Assembly: GCA_028716365.1 (NCBI GenBank)
Contig: JAQUPZ010000004.1
Location: 391,006 to 455,005, forward strand
Origin: Kiritimatiellia bacterium
GTDB taxonomy: Bacteria > Verrucomicrobiota > Kiritimatiellia > UBA8416 > YA12-FULL-48-11
Direction of reading: 5' to 3'
Length of the DNA stretch: 64,000 nt
The position numbers were made by a program, and so were the translations under genes. Numbering within the stretch: position 1 is the stretch's first letter; every line of letters starts with the position of its first letter. The notes under the pieces were generated by a model. That model was not told the DNA's origin. It saw only the letters and a list, made by a program, of their open reading frames with translations, and made no database searches. This document shows, one piece after another, positions 1 through 9,226 of this stretch.

Positions 1-438
1 TTTCTTCCTGATATCACCGGATATTGTGAGGGGTATGCCATAGCTTCTGGCAATTCTTTCCGTTTCGCCGGACACCTCCTGTCCGCCAACCATTACTACA
101 CTGCCTGTTACCGTATACCTGGTTCCGGTGCTTTTTGTAACAATATTCAACAGTTGAAAAAGTAGTATATTCTTGGCAGATAGATTAACCTTTTTTTCTT
201 TCTCCTCTGGCGTCAGGCTGATAACCAGATTAATCCCTTTTACACCTGAAGCATGTGTAGCGTCATTCTTTCTGCTGGAATCAGCAATGGTATTATAGAC
301 ATCTTCCAATCGCATATTCCTGAAATCGACTTCCGGAATAACGATATTTTTAAGTTTGGACCATATAACATCTTCATCGGCCGTAAATGCTAGAATTGAT
401 GAAAATAGAAACACAAACAATAAAGATATTATTTTCAT
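1..438 (-). CDS. Exported secretin/STN-like protein, C-terminus off the window
   Basis: The reading frame opens with an ATG at 438 and stays open to the window edge (146 codons visible). The first ~19 residues (MKIISLLFVFLFSSILAF) form a signal peptide. The following stretch (IPEVDFRNMRLEDVYNTIA) has the form of the secretin/TonB short N-terminal (STN) fold, in which a small beta-alpha unit is followed by the signature seen here as 'NLVISLTPEE...VNLSAKNILLFQLLNIV'. Such modules occur in secretins and in envelope proteins of PVC bacteria. Because the C-terminus is missing I cannot say whether a secretin channel follows. It is separated from the next gene by about 110 bases and lies on the same strand, so it could be downstream in the same transcript. 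Function beyond 'exported, STN-like' is inference. Confidence 0.7.
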   Translation of the reverse strand, partial: MKIISLLFVFLFSSILAFTADEDVIWSKLKNIVIPEVDFRNMRLEDVYNTIADSSRKNDATHASGVKGINLVISLTPEEKEKKVNLSAKNILLFQLLNIVTKSTGTRYTVTGSVVMVGGQEVSGETERIARSYGIPLTISGDIRKK

Positions 439-549
439 GACTGACCTTTCAATTAGTTTAGCAGATATTCAGCTTTCTTGTCACAGCCAAACATACTTAT
501 CGCATTAGAAAGTTTCATTAAGACCATCCCAATCCGACGGGAACCATAA

Positions 550-1332
550 TCAGCATTCAACAAGATCGCTTGCCCTGTCGCTGTATGCAAGCTTGACATC
601 AATTCCGGGAAAACCACGATTGGCCAGTATTGCCCGGGCAGACTTGAGCGCAAGGTCCGGTTTATTACATTCACTACTGAGGTGGGCAAGGATTACCGTC
701 TTAAGTGACGGTCCGGCAATATCTGACAGGAGTTGACATGCCTGTTCATTGGAAAGATGCCCCTGCCATCCGGTAATCCGCTGTTTTAATGACCATGGAC
801 GGGCGGAATCTTTTAATAACGGTTCATCATGGTTGGATTCTATGATTACAACCTGGCAGTTCTTCAGTTTCGTCCTAATAAGTTCAGTAGGCATACCCAT
901 ATCAGTGACAATTCCGACACGTGAATTACCAGAGGAAATCACAAATCCCACGGGATCATAAGCATCATGCGGAACGGAAAAAGGTTCAATTTTCAAATCT
1001 CCGATTAAGAACGGTTCACCTGTACTGAATACTTTCCATGGCAGATCCTTCAGTTTATCATTCCTGCTTATTCCATCGACCGTTCCCGAGTTCGCATACA
1101 GATCTGCGCCAAGCCGGCGATGCATTGCCCCAAGCGATGAAACATGGTCATCATGTTCATGAGTAATGCAAATAGCTTTAACGTTTTTCACATCAGCGCC
1201 AATTGCCTCTAGGCGGTTTAATGTTTCACGACAGCTAAGCCCTGCATCCACAAGTATTGCAGTCTGGCGTGAAGCAACATAGGCGCAGTTGCCGGAACTT
1301 CCGCTGACAATAACACAAATCTTCAAGCTCAT
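550..1332 (-). CDS. MBL-fold metallo-hydrolase, YycJ/WalJ type
   Basis: A 260-residue single-domain metallo-beta-lactamase-fold protein. The metal-binding signature THEHDDHVSSLG lies near residue 57, with further ligands in 'IVTDMG' and 'SNHDEPLL' and a C-terminal 'ILAHLS'. It starts directly at the fold ('SLKICVIVSGSSGNCAYVAS'), so it is cytoplasmic. Length and the SGSSGN opening match the YycJ/VicX/WalJ family (often 250-270 residues), whose members are putative phosphodiesterases or nucleases; the substrate is not established from sequence. It is divergent from rpoN, with 85 bases between the two ATGs. Confidence 0.85.
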   Translation of the reverse strand: MSLKICVIVSGSSGNCAYVASRQTAILVDAGLSCRETLNRLEAIGADVKNVKAICITHEHDDHVSSLGAMHRRLGADLYANSGTVDGISRNDKLKDLPWKVFSTGEPFLIGDLKIEPFSVPHDAYDPVGFVISSGNSRVGIVTDMGMPTELIRTKLKNCQVVIIESNHDEPLLKDSARPWSLKQRITGWQGHLSNEQACQLLSDIAGPSLKTVILAHLSSECNKPDLALKSARAILANRGFPGIDVKLAYSDRASDLVEC

Positions 1333-1417
1333 ATTTCAAAGACAAAACAGTGACAATTTTCTTGAGAAATCTCCCCTAACAGTTAAAGTAATTACATATA
1401 GATTTGGAACATATCGG

Positions 1418-2851
1418 ATGCAAAGTCAAACGCTATCACTTGCACAGCGACAACAGCTCCAGATGGTGCTGGCGCCACAACTCCGTCAGTCGCTGGAAAT
1501 GCTCCAACTTCCTATTCTCGAACTGAGGGCAATGATCCAGCAGGAAATCGAAAAGAACCCGACGCTTGAGGAATCTCCAGCCGAAACTGAAGCCGATGAG
1601 ACCCCGCAAGCCACGTCCGAAAACACCAATGAAATCAAAGAACTGGACTTTGATAAAGAATTCCAGGCCCTTGCCAAACTCGACGATGAATGGCGTGACT
1701 ATTTCTTTCAAGACCGCGAAAATCGGCCATATACTTCAGATGACGCTGAAAAACGCCAGTTTTTCATGGATTCCCTTCCGCAGAAGGAATCCCTTCAGGA
1801 ACACCTTATCAACCAGCTTAATCTTGCCGGTTTACCCGAAAACGACAGACAGATCGGTGAATTGATTATAGGAAGCATCAACGATGACGGTTATGTGACA
1901 GGTTCGCTTGAAGAACTGGCCGTATCCGCCGGAACCGACATACATCACCTAGAGGACATTCTGTCACTCATACAGGATTTTCACCCAACAGGTATTGCCG
2001 CAAGAGACCTGAAAGAATGCCTTCTTATCCAGCTTGAAAGAACCGGCATCAAGAAACCACTTGCCGAAACCATAGTACGTGAACATCTGGATAAATTGGG
2101 TGGTAAAAAATTTACCGATCTCGCAAAAGCACTGAAAGTATCTGTCGAAGAGGTACAGCAAGCCGCCAAGCTCATTTCAACTTTGGATCCAAAGCCCGGC
2201 AGAATCTATAGCGGTGATGTTGCTACCTATATTCTAGCGGAAATCGTCGTTCAGAAAATCAATGGCGAGTATGTAATCGTCCTGAATGATGATCAACTTC
2301 CCCATCTCAGGATCAGCAAGAACTACATCGACATCCTGAAGGACAAAGCAACCACGCCGGAAGTCAAGAGTTACATCCGCGAGCGCATAAGATCGAGCGC
2401 ATTCATGATCAAGAGCATCCACCAGCGTCAGAAGACAATTTACAGGATCGCTGCAGAAATAGTAAAGACGCAGACAGGTTTCCTTGATCACGGTATCTCA
2501 AGCCTGAAACCTCTCACAATGGCCGAGGTTGCATTAGTGGTGGGTGTACACGAAACCACCGTCAGTCGCGCAGTTTCAGGTAAATACATGCAGACCCCGA
2601 ACGGTATTTTTGAAATGAAATACTTCTTTACACCCGGCATAACCACAGCAGATGGCAGGGAAATATCCAATAAAACCGTAAAGGATATTATCGCCGGATT
2701 AGTGGCCAATGAAGATCCGGACAAACCGCTCTCAGATCAGGAAATCATGGAAAAACTCAAGGAACAGGGCATTAACATCGCACGCCGCACAATCGCAAAA
2801 TACCGCCTGGTTCTCCGTATTCCCCCATCCCATCTGCGAAAAAGTTATTAA
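1418..2851 (+). CDS. rpoN: RNA polymerase sigma-54 factor
   Basis: A 477-residue RpoN. Region I is the glutamine- and leucine-rich N-terminus (QRQQLQMVLAPQLRQSLEML), which contacts enhancer-binding ATPases. An acidic region II follows (residues ~50-90), then the core-binding domain, the helix-turn-helix ('MAEVALVVGVHETTVSRAVS') and the C-terminal RpoN box (ARRTIAKYR) that reads the -24 element. I chose the ATG at 1418. The frame is open further upstream to 1289, but that would overlap the divergent MBL gene and add residues before the conserved MQSQ start. mfd follows after 59 bases on the same strand. The window shows no obvious sigma-54 activator (AAA+ enhancer-binding protein), so its partners lie elsewhere. 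Confidence 0.97.
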   Translation: MQSQTLSLAQRQQLQMVLAPQLRQSLEMLQLPILELRAMIQQEIEKNPTLEESPAETEADETPQATSENTNEIKELDFDKEFQALAKLDDEWRDYFFQDRENRPYTSDDAEKRQFFMDSLPQKESLQEHLINQLNLAGLPENDRQIGELIIGSINDDGYVTGSLEELAVSAGTDIHHLEDILSLIQDFHPTGIAARDLKECLLIQLERTGIKKPLAETIVREHLDKLGGKKFTDLAKALKVSVEEVQQAAKLISTLDPKPGRIYSGDVATYILAEIVVQKINGEYVIVLNDDQLPHLRISKNYIDILKDKATTPEVKSYIRERIRSSAFMIKSIHQRQKTIYRIAAEIVKTQTGFLDHGISSLKPLTMAEVALVVGVHETTVSRAVSGKYMQTPNGIFEMKYFFTPGITTADGREISNKTVKDIIAGLVANEDPDKPLSDQEIMEKLKEQGINIARRTIAKYRLVLRIPPSHLRKSY

Positions 2852-2910
2852 TACGGCAAAATCTTTTTTGCGGAATCATAAAGGGCTTCCTGTTATACTT
2901 GAACTTTATC

Positions 2911-5900
2911 ATGGAATCAGAACTCATTGTCAAAAAATTAGCACCGTATTTCAAAGACTTATTCAAGAAGTCACAAAGGATCCACATACCATCCATCCCC
3001 CGTGCGGGCGAAGCCGCCATGCTCTGGGCCTTGTTCAAATCATCTAAAGCGACAATTGCCTGGATCGCAGAAGGCCAGAACTCGCTTGAAATCATGCACC
3101 GCAACATGCTGACACTTTCGCCCGGAACAGATAACAATCTTCTGTATTATCCTGCCCGCGAAATGATTTCCCACCAGAAAGCCGCAGAAGAACCCGACAT
3201 ATCAGGGAATCGGCTTGAAGTTCTATTGAAAATAAGTCATGCCACCTATACTGAACATAAACAAATCACACACCACCACATCATCACCACATGTATACAG
3301 GCCTTAATGCAGAAAGTAATCGGCCCGAAAGAAATGCGATCTCATACAATCACGCTAACCGTCCAAAAAGACATGGAACTCGATGAAGTCATTGACCTCC
3401 TCGAGAAAGCAGGTTACCGCTTCAACCCGGAGGTACAGGATAAATGTACCGCATCACTGAAAGGCGGACTGCTTGATCTCTGGCCGCCAACCGAAACATG
3501 GCCGTTCCGCGTTGAATTTGCCGGGTCCACAGTGGAATCCATCCGGTCATTTGATCCGGTAAATCAACGATCAAGAGGCAAGATAGAAACATTAATCATT
3601 CCACCTGCAAATGACTGGTCGCTCCCCATGAGAGGAAACAACAGTCTGCTCTCTCACATGCCAAATGATACGATCTTTGTCTGGTCCGACGCTGGTAATA
3701 TCCGCGAACATGCAAAAATCTACGAAGAAACAGCAATAGAATCACACGCAAAGGACACAATCATATCATTCGATGCCATCGAAGCATCCGTGATGGACAT
3801 CAAGGATGTAAGACAAATCATGGTCGGACTGGATACCGACGAAAGTGAAACTACCGCGTATACTGGACTTCCAGACTTCAGCCCTGTCGGGATAACATAC
3901 CGTTTCAGGCAGGATATTTTCCAACCGGATTTAATGGAAGAATCCAGGCGAAAACTTTTGTCCGATCTCAGCGATAAAGCTGAACATGGCTATACCATTA
4001 TTATTTATCTCGATACACCCGGTTCACTCGAACATCACAGAAAACTCATAGAGAAAAACCGTTTCTCAATGATCACCACGGAAACAGGAGTCCTCACTGA
4101 AGGATTTATCTCTGACGCATTGAAGCTGGTTCTTGTTTCCGAATCCGACCTCTATGGTACGCACAAAACACACAGCAGACGTTATGATCCATCTTCCATA
4201 CGAACCGGCCCTGAAAGAATGGCCGGCATGCGGGTCAGCGAATTGACCGATATCGAACCCGGTGACCTCGTTGTACATACCGATCACGGAATAGGAAAAT
4301 ATCGCGGTCTGAACGAAATACGGGTTAATGGCGAACTGCAGGAAGTACTCACCATTGAATATGCTGATAAGGCAAAACTTCATGTACCGGTTTCACAGGC
4401 TCACCTGCTGAGCCGTTATGTGGGAATTTCACGCCGCAATGTAAAACTCCATACCCTCGGGGGGAAAGGCTGGTCACGCGAAAAGGCATCCGCTGAACAC
4501 TCGATAGCTGATCTTGCAGCATCTTTACTTGAAACCCAGGCACAGAGAAGCCTGCTGGAAGGTCACGCCTTTCCGAACGATACACCGTGGCAATACGAAT
4601 TTGAAGCGTCCTTTCCATATGTTGAAACTCAAGATCAACAAAAGGTGATTTCAGACGTAAAGCAGGACATGCAGTCCAGGCGGCCAATGGACCGGCTCGT
4701 CTGCGGTGACGCAGGTTACGGTAAAACCGAAGTTGCCATGCGGGCCGCGTTCAAGGCCGTAATGGATGCGAGGCAGGTTGCCGTACTCGTTCCGACTACC
4801 GTCCTTGCACAACAACATTTCCAGACATTCACCGAGAGAATGGCCCCTTATCCCATCCGCGTTGAGATGCTCAGCCGGTTCTGCGCCCACAACAAACATG
4901 TCCAGATCGTCAAGGCCATTGCCGAAGGGAAAGTTGATATAGTCATAGGTACCCATTCACTTCTGCAACCGGATATCACATTCAAGAACCTTGGACTGGT
5001 CATCGTTGACGAAGAACAGAGATTCGGGGTTGCCCACAAAGAGAAATTCAAGCAGATGAGGCGGCTGGTTGATATCCTCACGCTTACGGCCACCCCAATC
5101 CCCAGAACACTCTACATGAGCATGACCGGTGCAAGGGACATGAGCCTCCTCCAGACCCCGCCGCGCGAACGCATGGCGATCGAAACAATTCTGGCAAAGA
5201 ACACAGACGAAGTAGTACGTGAAGCAATTCTTCGGGAAATAAACCGTGATGGGCAGGTCTTTTATCTTCATAACCGCGTTATGACTATTGAACATGTGCG
5301 ACAAAGACTTGAACAGATTGTACCTGAAGCACGTATTGCTGTCGCGCACGGCCAGATGGCATCGAGAGAACTCGCGTCAGTTATGCAGGCGTTTGTTGAA
5401 GGCGAAATCAATATACTTCTCTGTACCACCATAATTGAGAGCGGCATGGACATTCCCAGGGCCAATACAATCCTTATAGATCGTGCCGACCGTTTCGGGA
5501 TGGCAGACCTGTACCAGCTCCGCGGACGTGTTGGACGATCAAGTCACAAGGCTTATGCCTATCTGCTTATTCCGTCCCATGGTTATATTGACTTCGATGC
5601 CAGAAAACGCATTGGCGCGGTGAAGAAATATTCAGGTTTGAGCGCCGGTTTCAATATTGCCCTGCGGGACCTTGAAATAAGAGGCGCTGGAAACCTTCTG
5701 GGCGCTGAACAGAGCGGACACATAACAGCAATAGGGTTCGGTCTTTATTGTCAGCTACTTCGCAGATCAGTTGCACAGCTCAAGAAGGAACCTGTACCTC
5801 CTGTCATTGATGTTGACTTGCGCCTGGATTTTATTCGTCTCACCAGTGATTCGACAGTCACCGATAATTCCGCCGTAATTCCCTATGAATATATTGAAGA

Positions 5901-6216
5901 TGAAAAACTGAGAATAGGTGTCTACAGAAGAATTGCAGAGACGTGTACCATCAATGAAATCACCGGTCTGCGGGAAGAATTTACCGACAGGTTTGGAGCC
6001 ATTCCACCTCCCCTCAACCGGCTTCTGAAAATGGCCGCGATCAGAATTATCTGCGCCAAACACCAAATCAAATCTGCAGAAACGCGCGAAGACAAGTTAA
6101 TGATGATGCGAAACAATGACTACCTGATGATCAACCACCATTTCCCGAGGCTAACTGGCGCAACTCCTGACACAAAACTGGACGAGATCATCAATATTAT
6201 GAATTCGCTATGTTAA
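2911..6216 (+). CDS. mfd: Transcription-repair coupling factor Mfd
   Basis: An 1101-residue SF2 translocase that removes stalled RNA polymerase at lesions and recruits UvrA. Order of domains: UvrB-like N-terminal module (residues ~1-330), RNA polymerase-interacting CarD-like domain ('DLVVHTDHGIGKYRGL', ~450), helicase core with Walker A GDAGYGKTEVA (~595), DEEQRFG box (~700) and TATPIPRTLYMSM motif, 'LRGRVGRSSHKAYAYLL' motif VI, then the TRCF C-terminal domain. Length is typical (about 1100-1150). I prefer the ATG at 2911; a TTG four codons upstream is possible. No clear ribosome-binding site is visible, so it may be translated from the rpoN transcript. Confidence 0.96.
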   Translation: MESELIVKKLAPYFKDLFKKSQRIHIPSIPRAGEAAMLWALFKSSKATIAWIAEGQNSLEIMHRNMLTLSPGTDNNLLYYPAREMISHQKAAEEPDISGNRLEVLLKISHATYTEHKQITHHHIITTCIQALMQKVIGPKEMRSHTITLTVQKDMELDEVIDLLEKAGYRFNPEVQDKCTASLKGGLLDLWPPTETWPFRVEFAGSTVESIRSFDPVNQRSRGKIETLIIPPANDWSLPMRGNNSLLSHMPNDTIFVWSDAGNIREHAKIYEETAIESHAKDTIISFDAIEASVMDIKDVRQIMVGLDTDESETTAYTGLPDFSPVGITYRFRQDIFQPDLMEESRRKLLSDLSDKAEHGYTIIIYLDTPGSLEHHRKLIEKNRFSMITTETGVLTEGFISDALKLVLVSESDLYGTHKTHSRRYDPSSIRTGPERMAGMRVSELTDIEPGDLVVHTDHGIGKYRGLNEIRVNGELQEVLTIEYADKAKLHVPVSQAHLLSRYVGISRRNVKLHTLGGKGWSREKASAEHSIADLAASLLETQAQRSLLEGHAFPNDTPWQYEFEASFPYVETQDQQKVISDVKQDMQSRRPMDRLVCGDAGYGKTEVAMRAAFKAVMDARQVAVLVPTTVLAQQHFQTFTERMAPYPIRVEMLSRFCAHNKHVQIVKAIAEGKVDIVIGTHSLLQPDITFKNLGLVIVDEEQRFGVAHKEKFKQMRRLVDILTLTATPIPRTLYMSMTGARDMSLLQTPPRERMAIETILAKNTDEVVREAILREINRDGQVFYLHNRVMTIEHVRQRLEQIVPEARIAVAHGQMASRELASVMQAFVEGEINILLCTTIIESGMDIPRANTILIDRADRFGMADLYQLRGRVGRSSHKAYAYLLIPSHGYIDFDARKRIGAVKKYSGLSAGFNIALRDLEIRGAGNLLGAEQSGHITAIGFGLYCQLLRRSVAQLKKEPVPPVIDVDLRLDFIRLTSDSTVTDNSAVIPYEYIEDEKLRIGVYRRIAETCTINEITGLREEFTDRFGAIPPPLNRLLKMAAIRIICAKHQIKSAETREDKLMMMRNNDYLMINHHFPRLTGATPDTKLDEIINIMNSLC

Positions 6217-6264
6217 TTTCCATCTTACCGCAATTAGCGTCTAAATCCCGCATGTATCGACAGA

Positions 6265-8865
6265 TTAATCAATAACCAGTTTGCCATCCTTTGAATCGAT
6301 GGTGACCGTTACACCATCTGAAACCTTACCGGATATTATAAGTCGTGCGACCGGAGTTTCAATTTCGCGCTGGATAAACCGTTTCAACGGTCTGGCACCA
6401 TATACAGGGTCGTAAGCAGAATTAGCTATGAATTCACGCGCCTGTGCTGTGAGCTTCAGATTCATCCCACGTTCGCTCAAGCGCTTTCTGAAATCCTCCA
6501 TCTGCAAGTCAACGATCTTTGTAATCTCCTCAAGCATTAGAGGTTTAAACAATACAACATCATCGACACGGTTCAGGAATTCGGGACGGAAGTTCGTTTT
6601 CAGTTCATCCATTATCCGCCTGCGGACATCTTCTCGAATATGTCCCTTGTTGTCTATTCCTTCGAGAAGATGCGGTGAACCTATATTGCTCGTCATGACA
6701 ACAATTGTATTTTTGAAATTAACTGTACGTCCATGAGAGTCAGTCAGCCGGCCGTCTTCCAGTATCTGCAGCAGAATATTAAAAACATCAGGATGTGCCT
6801 TCTCGATTTCATCAAAAAGGATCACACTGTAAGGCTTCCTTCGTACAGCCTCGGTTAACTGTCCGCCCTCCTCGAAACCAATATAACCAGGCGGCGCACC
6901 TACCATACGTGAAACCGTGTGTTTTTCCATGTACTCACTCATGTCAATTCGCACCATGTTCTCTTCAGAATCGAAGAGCGATGCCGCCAGGGTCCTCGCA
7001 AGTTCGGTCTTTCCGACACCGGTGGGGCCGAGGAAAATAAACGAACCTATCGGACGGTGTGGATTCTTAATTCCTGCCCTGGCGCGAAGAACGGCATCAG
7101 CAACAGCCTGTACAGCTTCGTCCTGGCCGATAACCCGTTCGTGGAGAACCTGGTCAAGCTTCATAAGTTTTTCGCGTTCACCTTCAAGAAGCCTGGTGAG
7201 CGGAATTCCCGTCCAGCGCGAAACAACCTCGGCTATCTCTTCCTCTGAAACCTCCTCACGAAGCATCGGTGCAGATGCTTTCTTGCCTTTTGTAACATCC
7301 TGTTGTTCCGCCAGCTTATTCTCCAATTCAGGGATCACTCCATGCCGGAGTTTTGCAACACGTTCAAGGTCATAACCGCGTTCCGCTTCTTCGCTTTCGC
7401 GACGTGCCTGTTCAAGCTTCTGCCTGATCTCGCGAACTTTCTGAATAGCTTTTTTCTCTTTCTCCCACTGGGCCTTCATGGTGTTTGCCTGGGCCTTTAG
7501 ATCAGCGAGATCTTTCCGAAGGTCCTTCAATCGGTCCTTGCTTGCCTTGTCACTTTCTTTCCTAAGTGCAGTTTCCTCAATCTCCATACGCATGACCTTG
7601 CGGGTTATCTCATCAAGTTCGGAAGGCATGGAGTCAATTTCCGTTCGGATAGACGCACAAGCCTCATCCATAAGGTCTATGGCCTTGTCCGGCAGAAAAC
7701 GGTCACTGATGTAACGGTCTGACAATACGGCAGATGACACCAGTGCCGCATCCTGGATACGAACACCGTGATGCACCTCGAATCGTTCCTTAAGCCCTCG
7801 CAGAATAGAAATCGTGTCTTCAACAGATGGCGCATCTACAACAATCGGCTGAAAACGACGTTCCAGGGCCGCGTCTTTTTCAATATATTTTCTGTATTCA
7901 TCCAGTGTCGTAGCACCGATACAATGCAATTCGCCGCGGGCAAGCATCGGCTTGAGCATATTTCCGGCATCAGACGATCCTTCCGTCTTTCCTGCCCCGA
8001 CAATTGTATGTACTTCATCAATAAAAAGAATGATTCTGCCTTCGGCAGATTTTATTTCCGTCAGCACAGCCTTCAACCGCTCCTCGAATTCACCCCTGTA
8101 CTTTGCGCCGGCCATCAACGCAGTCATATCCAGCGCGAAAATAGTGTGATCTTTCAATCCTTCCGGCACATCACCGCGCAGAATACGGTGTGCAAGCCCT
8201 TCAACTATTGCTGTTTTGCCGACACCGGGCTCCCCTATGAGTACGGGATTGTTTTTGGTCTTGCGTGATAGAATGCGGATTACGCTTCTGATTTCAGTAT
8301 CACGCCCTATGACCGGATCCAATTTCCCTGCTTTCGCCATGGCAACGAGATCCGAGCCGTATTTTTTGAGCGCTTCATACGAACCTTCAGGATTGGCGGA
8401 TGTAACCCGCTGATTACCTCGAATTTCTTTCATCTCCTGGAGAATACGATTACGATCTATTGAAAATTCACTTAATAACTTTCCCGCGAAAGTACCCTTA
8501 CCTTCATCAATAATCGCAAGAAACAGATGTTCAACGGATATATAGTCGTCTTTTAACCTTGCGGCTTCATCACCGGCTTTCACGAGGAGACGATTGAAAC
8601 GGTTGGTAACATAAACTTTACCAGCTTCCACAGCACCGCCGCTTACATGCGGCCGACGGTCTAGTTCTTCTTCAACCCTGGCTTTGATTGTAGCCAGGGG
8701 TGTGCCAATCCGTTCGACAAGTTGAGGGACAAGGCCGTCAGACTGCTCAAGCAGGGCAATCAGGAGATGTTCCCCATCAAGCTCCTGGTGACCAGACCTA
8801 ACCGCCTTTACTCGAGCAACTTGCAGGGCTTCCTGCGCCTTCTGTGTTAATTTACTCAAATCCAT
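6265..8865 (-). CDS. clpB: ATP-dependent disaggregase ClpB
   Basis: An 866-residue Hsp100 chaperone that resolubilises aggregated protein together with DnaK. Visible modules: Clp N-terminal repeats (residues 1-145), first AAA+ domain with Walker [16 protein letters not shown] (~205), a long coiled-coil middle domain (~400-530, rich in K/E/R, which separates ClpB from ClpA), second AAA+ domain with [15 protein letters not shown] (~610) and C-terminal small domain ending '[15 protein letters not shown]'. The ATG at 8865 is preceded by GAGAGGAATTAC and begins at the conserved [14 protein letters not shown]; the 19 in-frame codons upstream are not homologous. It converges on mfd with 48 bases between stops. 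A sigma-54-like element lies upstream (see 8926-8941). Confidence 0.97.
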   Translation of the reverse strand: MDLSKLTQKAQEALQVARVKAVRSGHQELDGEHLLIALLEQSDGLVPQLVERIGTPLATIKARVEEELDRRPHVSGGAVEAGKVYVTNRFNRLLVKAGDEAARLKDDYISVEHLFLAIIDEGKGTFAGKLLSEFSIDRNRILQEMKEIRGNQRVTSANPEGSYEALKKYGSDLVAMAKAGKLDPVIGRDTEIRSVIRILSRKTKNNPVLIGEPGVGKTAIVEGLAHRILRGDVPEGLKDHTIFALDMTALMAGAKYRGEFEERLKAVLTEIKSAEGRIILFIDEVHTIVGAGKTEGSSDAGNMLKPMLARGELHCIGATTLDEYRKYIEKDAALERRFQPIVVDAPSVEDTISILRGLKERFEVHHGVRIQDAALVSSAVLSDRYISDRFLPDKAIDLMDEACASIRTEIDSMPSELDEITRKVMRMEIEETALRKESDKASKDRLKDLRKDLADLKAQANTMKAQWEKEKKAIQKVREIRQKLEQARRESEEAERGYDLERVAKLRHGVIPELENKLAEQQDVTKGKKASAPMLREEVSEEEIAEVVSRWTGIPLTRLLEGEREKLMKLDQVLHERVIGQDEAVQAVADAVLRARAGIKNPHRPIGSFIFLGPTGVGKTELARTLAASLFDSEENMVRIDMSEYMEKHTVSRMVGAPPGYIGFEEGGQLTEAVRRKPYSVILFDEIEKAHPDVFNILLQILEDGRLTDSHGRTVNFKNTIVVMTSNIGSPHLLEGIDNKGHIREDVRRRIMDELKTNFRPEFLNRVDDVVLFKPLMLEEITKIVDLQMEDFRKRLSERGMNLKLTAQAREFIANSAYDPVYGARPLKRFIQREIETPVARLIISGKVSDGVTVTIDSKDGKLVID

Positions 8866-8925
8866 GTAATTCCTCTCATTCACCAAACATAAATAAATTG
8901 TGTTATTAAAAACAAACACCATTCA

Positions 8926-8941
8926 AGCATCCACTGTGCCA
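8926..8941 (-). promoter_or_regulatory. Candidate sigma-54 (-24/-12) promoter of clpB
   Basis: Read on the minus strand, TGGCAC-N5-ATGCT matches the RpoN consensus TGGCAC-N5-TTGCW with one mismatch, and the diagnostic GG-N10-GC spacing is exact. A start point about 12 bases downstream would leave a ~50-base leader before the clpB ATG at 8865. rpoN is encoded 6 kb away. A one-mismatch match somewhere in the intergenic part of a window this size is not very improbable by chance. Confidence 0.35.
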
Positions 8942-8995
8942 TATGGTTTGGGTAGGATGCTAGAAGTCTTAATTTGTTGTTAAATATGAATATTT

Positions 8996-9024
8996 TTGAC
9001 ATAAGGACATGAATTTCGGATAAT
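8996..9024 (+). promoter_or_regulatory. Strong sigma-70-type promoter with no matching gene
   Basis: TTGACA (8996-9001), a 17-base spacer, then GATAAT (9019-9024): 11 of 12 consensus positions with ideal spacing. Transcription would begin near 9031 and run plus. No recognised gene lies downstream on that strand before the convergent giant gene. Confidence 0.5.
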
Positions 9025-9029
9025 GTACT

Positions 9030-9058
9030 GAGTCATATGTATTCATAAAGAGTCATAT
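9030..9058. repeat. Direct repeat GAGTCATAT, 20-base period
   Basis: GAGTCATAT occurs at 9030-9038 and again at 9050-9058, exactly 20 bases (about two helical turns) apart, covering the predicted start point of the plus promoter at 8996-9024. That geometry suits two protein-binding half sites on one DNA face. An operator role is inference. Confidence 0.45.
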
Positions 9059-9138
9059 TGTCTCTTATTTAATTAGCAGGAAAGAATATTTAAAGATAGC
9101 GCCAGCACCAAAGTCACCGCGGAACGTTGTCAAGAGAG

Positions 9139-9189
9139 ATGATTCGTTGTTGTTGCAAATTTCTTTCGCTAGCCGGTAGTATGAGGTAA
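9139..9189 (+). CDS. Possible 16-residue peptide
   Basis: ATG at 9139, preceded directly by GAGAG, opens MIRCCCKFLSLAGSMR and ends at TAA 9187-9189. It is the only start-to-stop frame of any length behind the plus promoter at 8996. Three consecutive Cys are unusual, but a frame this short is expected by chance. It is not recognised; a small RNA without a peptide is equally possible. Confidence 0.12.
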   Translation: MIRCCCKFLSLAGSMR

Positions 9190-9204
9190 AGTTTTTGCGT
9201 TTGT

Positions 9205-9226
9205 ATGACTTCTGAATAGAAGTCAT
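9205..9226. terminator. Perfect 9-bp hairpin at the 3' end of the giant gene
   Basis: ATGACTTCT (9205-9213), loop GAAT, AGAAGTCAT (9218-9226). It begins at the stop codon of the giant minus-strand gene and also ends the plus-strand gap transcript. Neither strand has a U-run after the stem, so it is an atypical intrinsic terminator or an RNA-stabilising stem. Confidence 0.4.

Larger units (their letters stand above)
8866..9225. other. 360-base non-coding gap with promoters and repeats
   Basis: No protein gene of normal size fits here. The gap holds the upstream region of clpB (minus strand) and, separately, a near-consensus sigma-70 promoter reading plus, a 9-base direct repeat around its predicted start point, a possible 16-residue reading frame (9139-9189) and a perfect hairpin at the end. 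The plus promoter faces the 3' end of the convergent giant gene, so any transcript would be a small RNA, a tiny peptide message or antisense RNA. Confidence 0.6.

Noticed and set aside
453..689. 78-codon minus frame over the 3' end of the MBL gene
   Set aside because: Out of frame with the clear MBL gene, no ribosome site, no recognisable sequence.
1289..1417. Upstream extension of rpoN
   Set aside because: It would overlap the divergent MBL gene and adds residues before the conserved MQSQ start.
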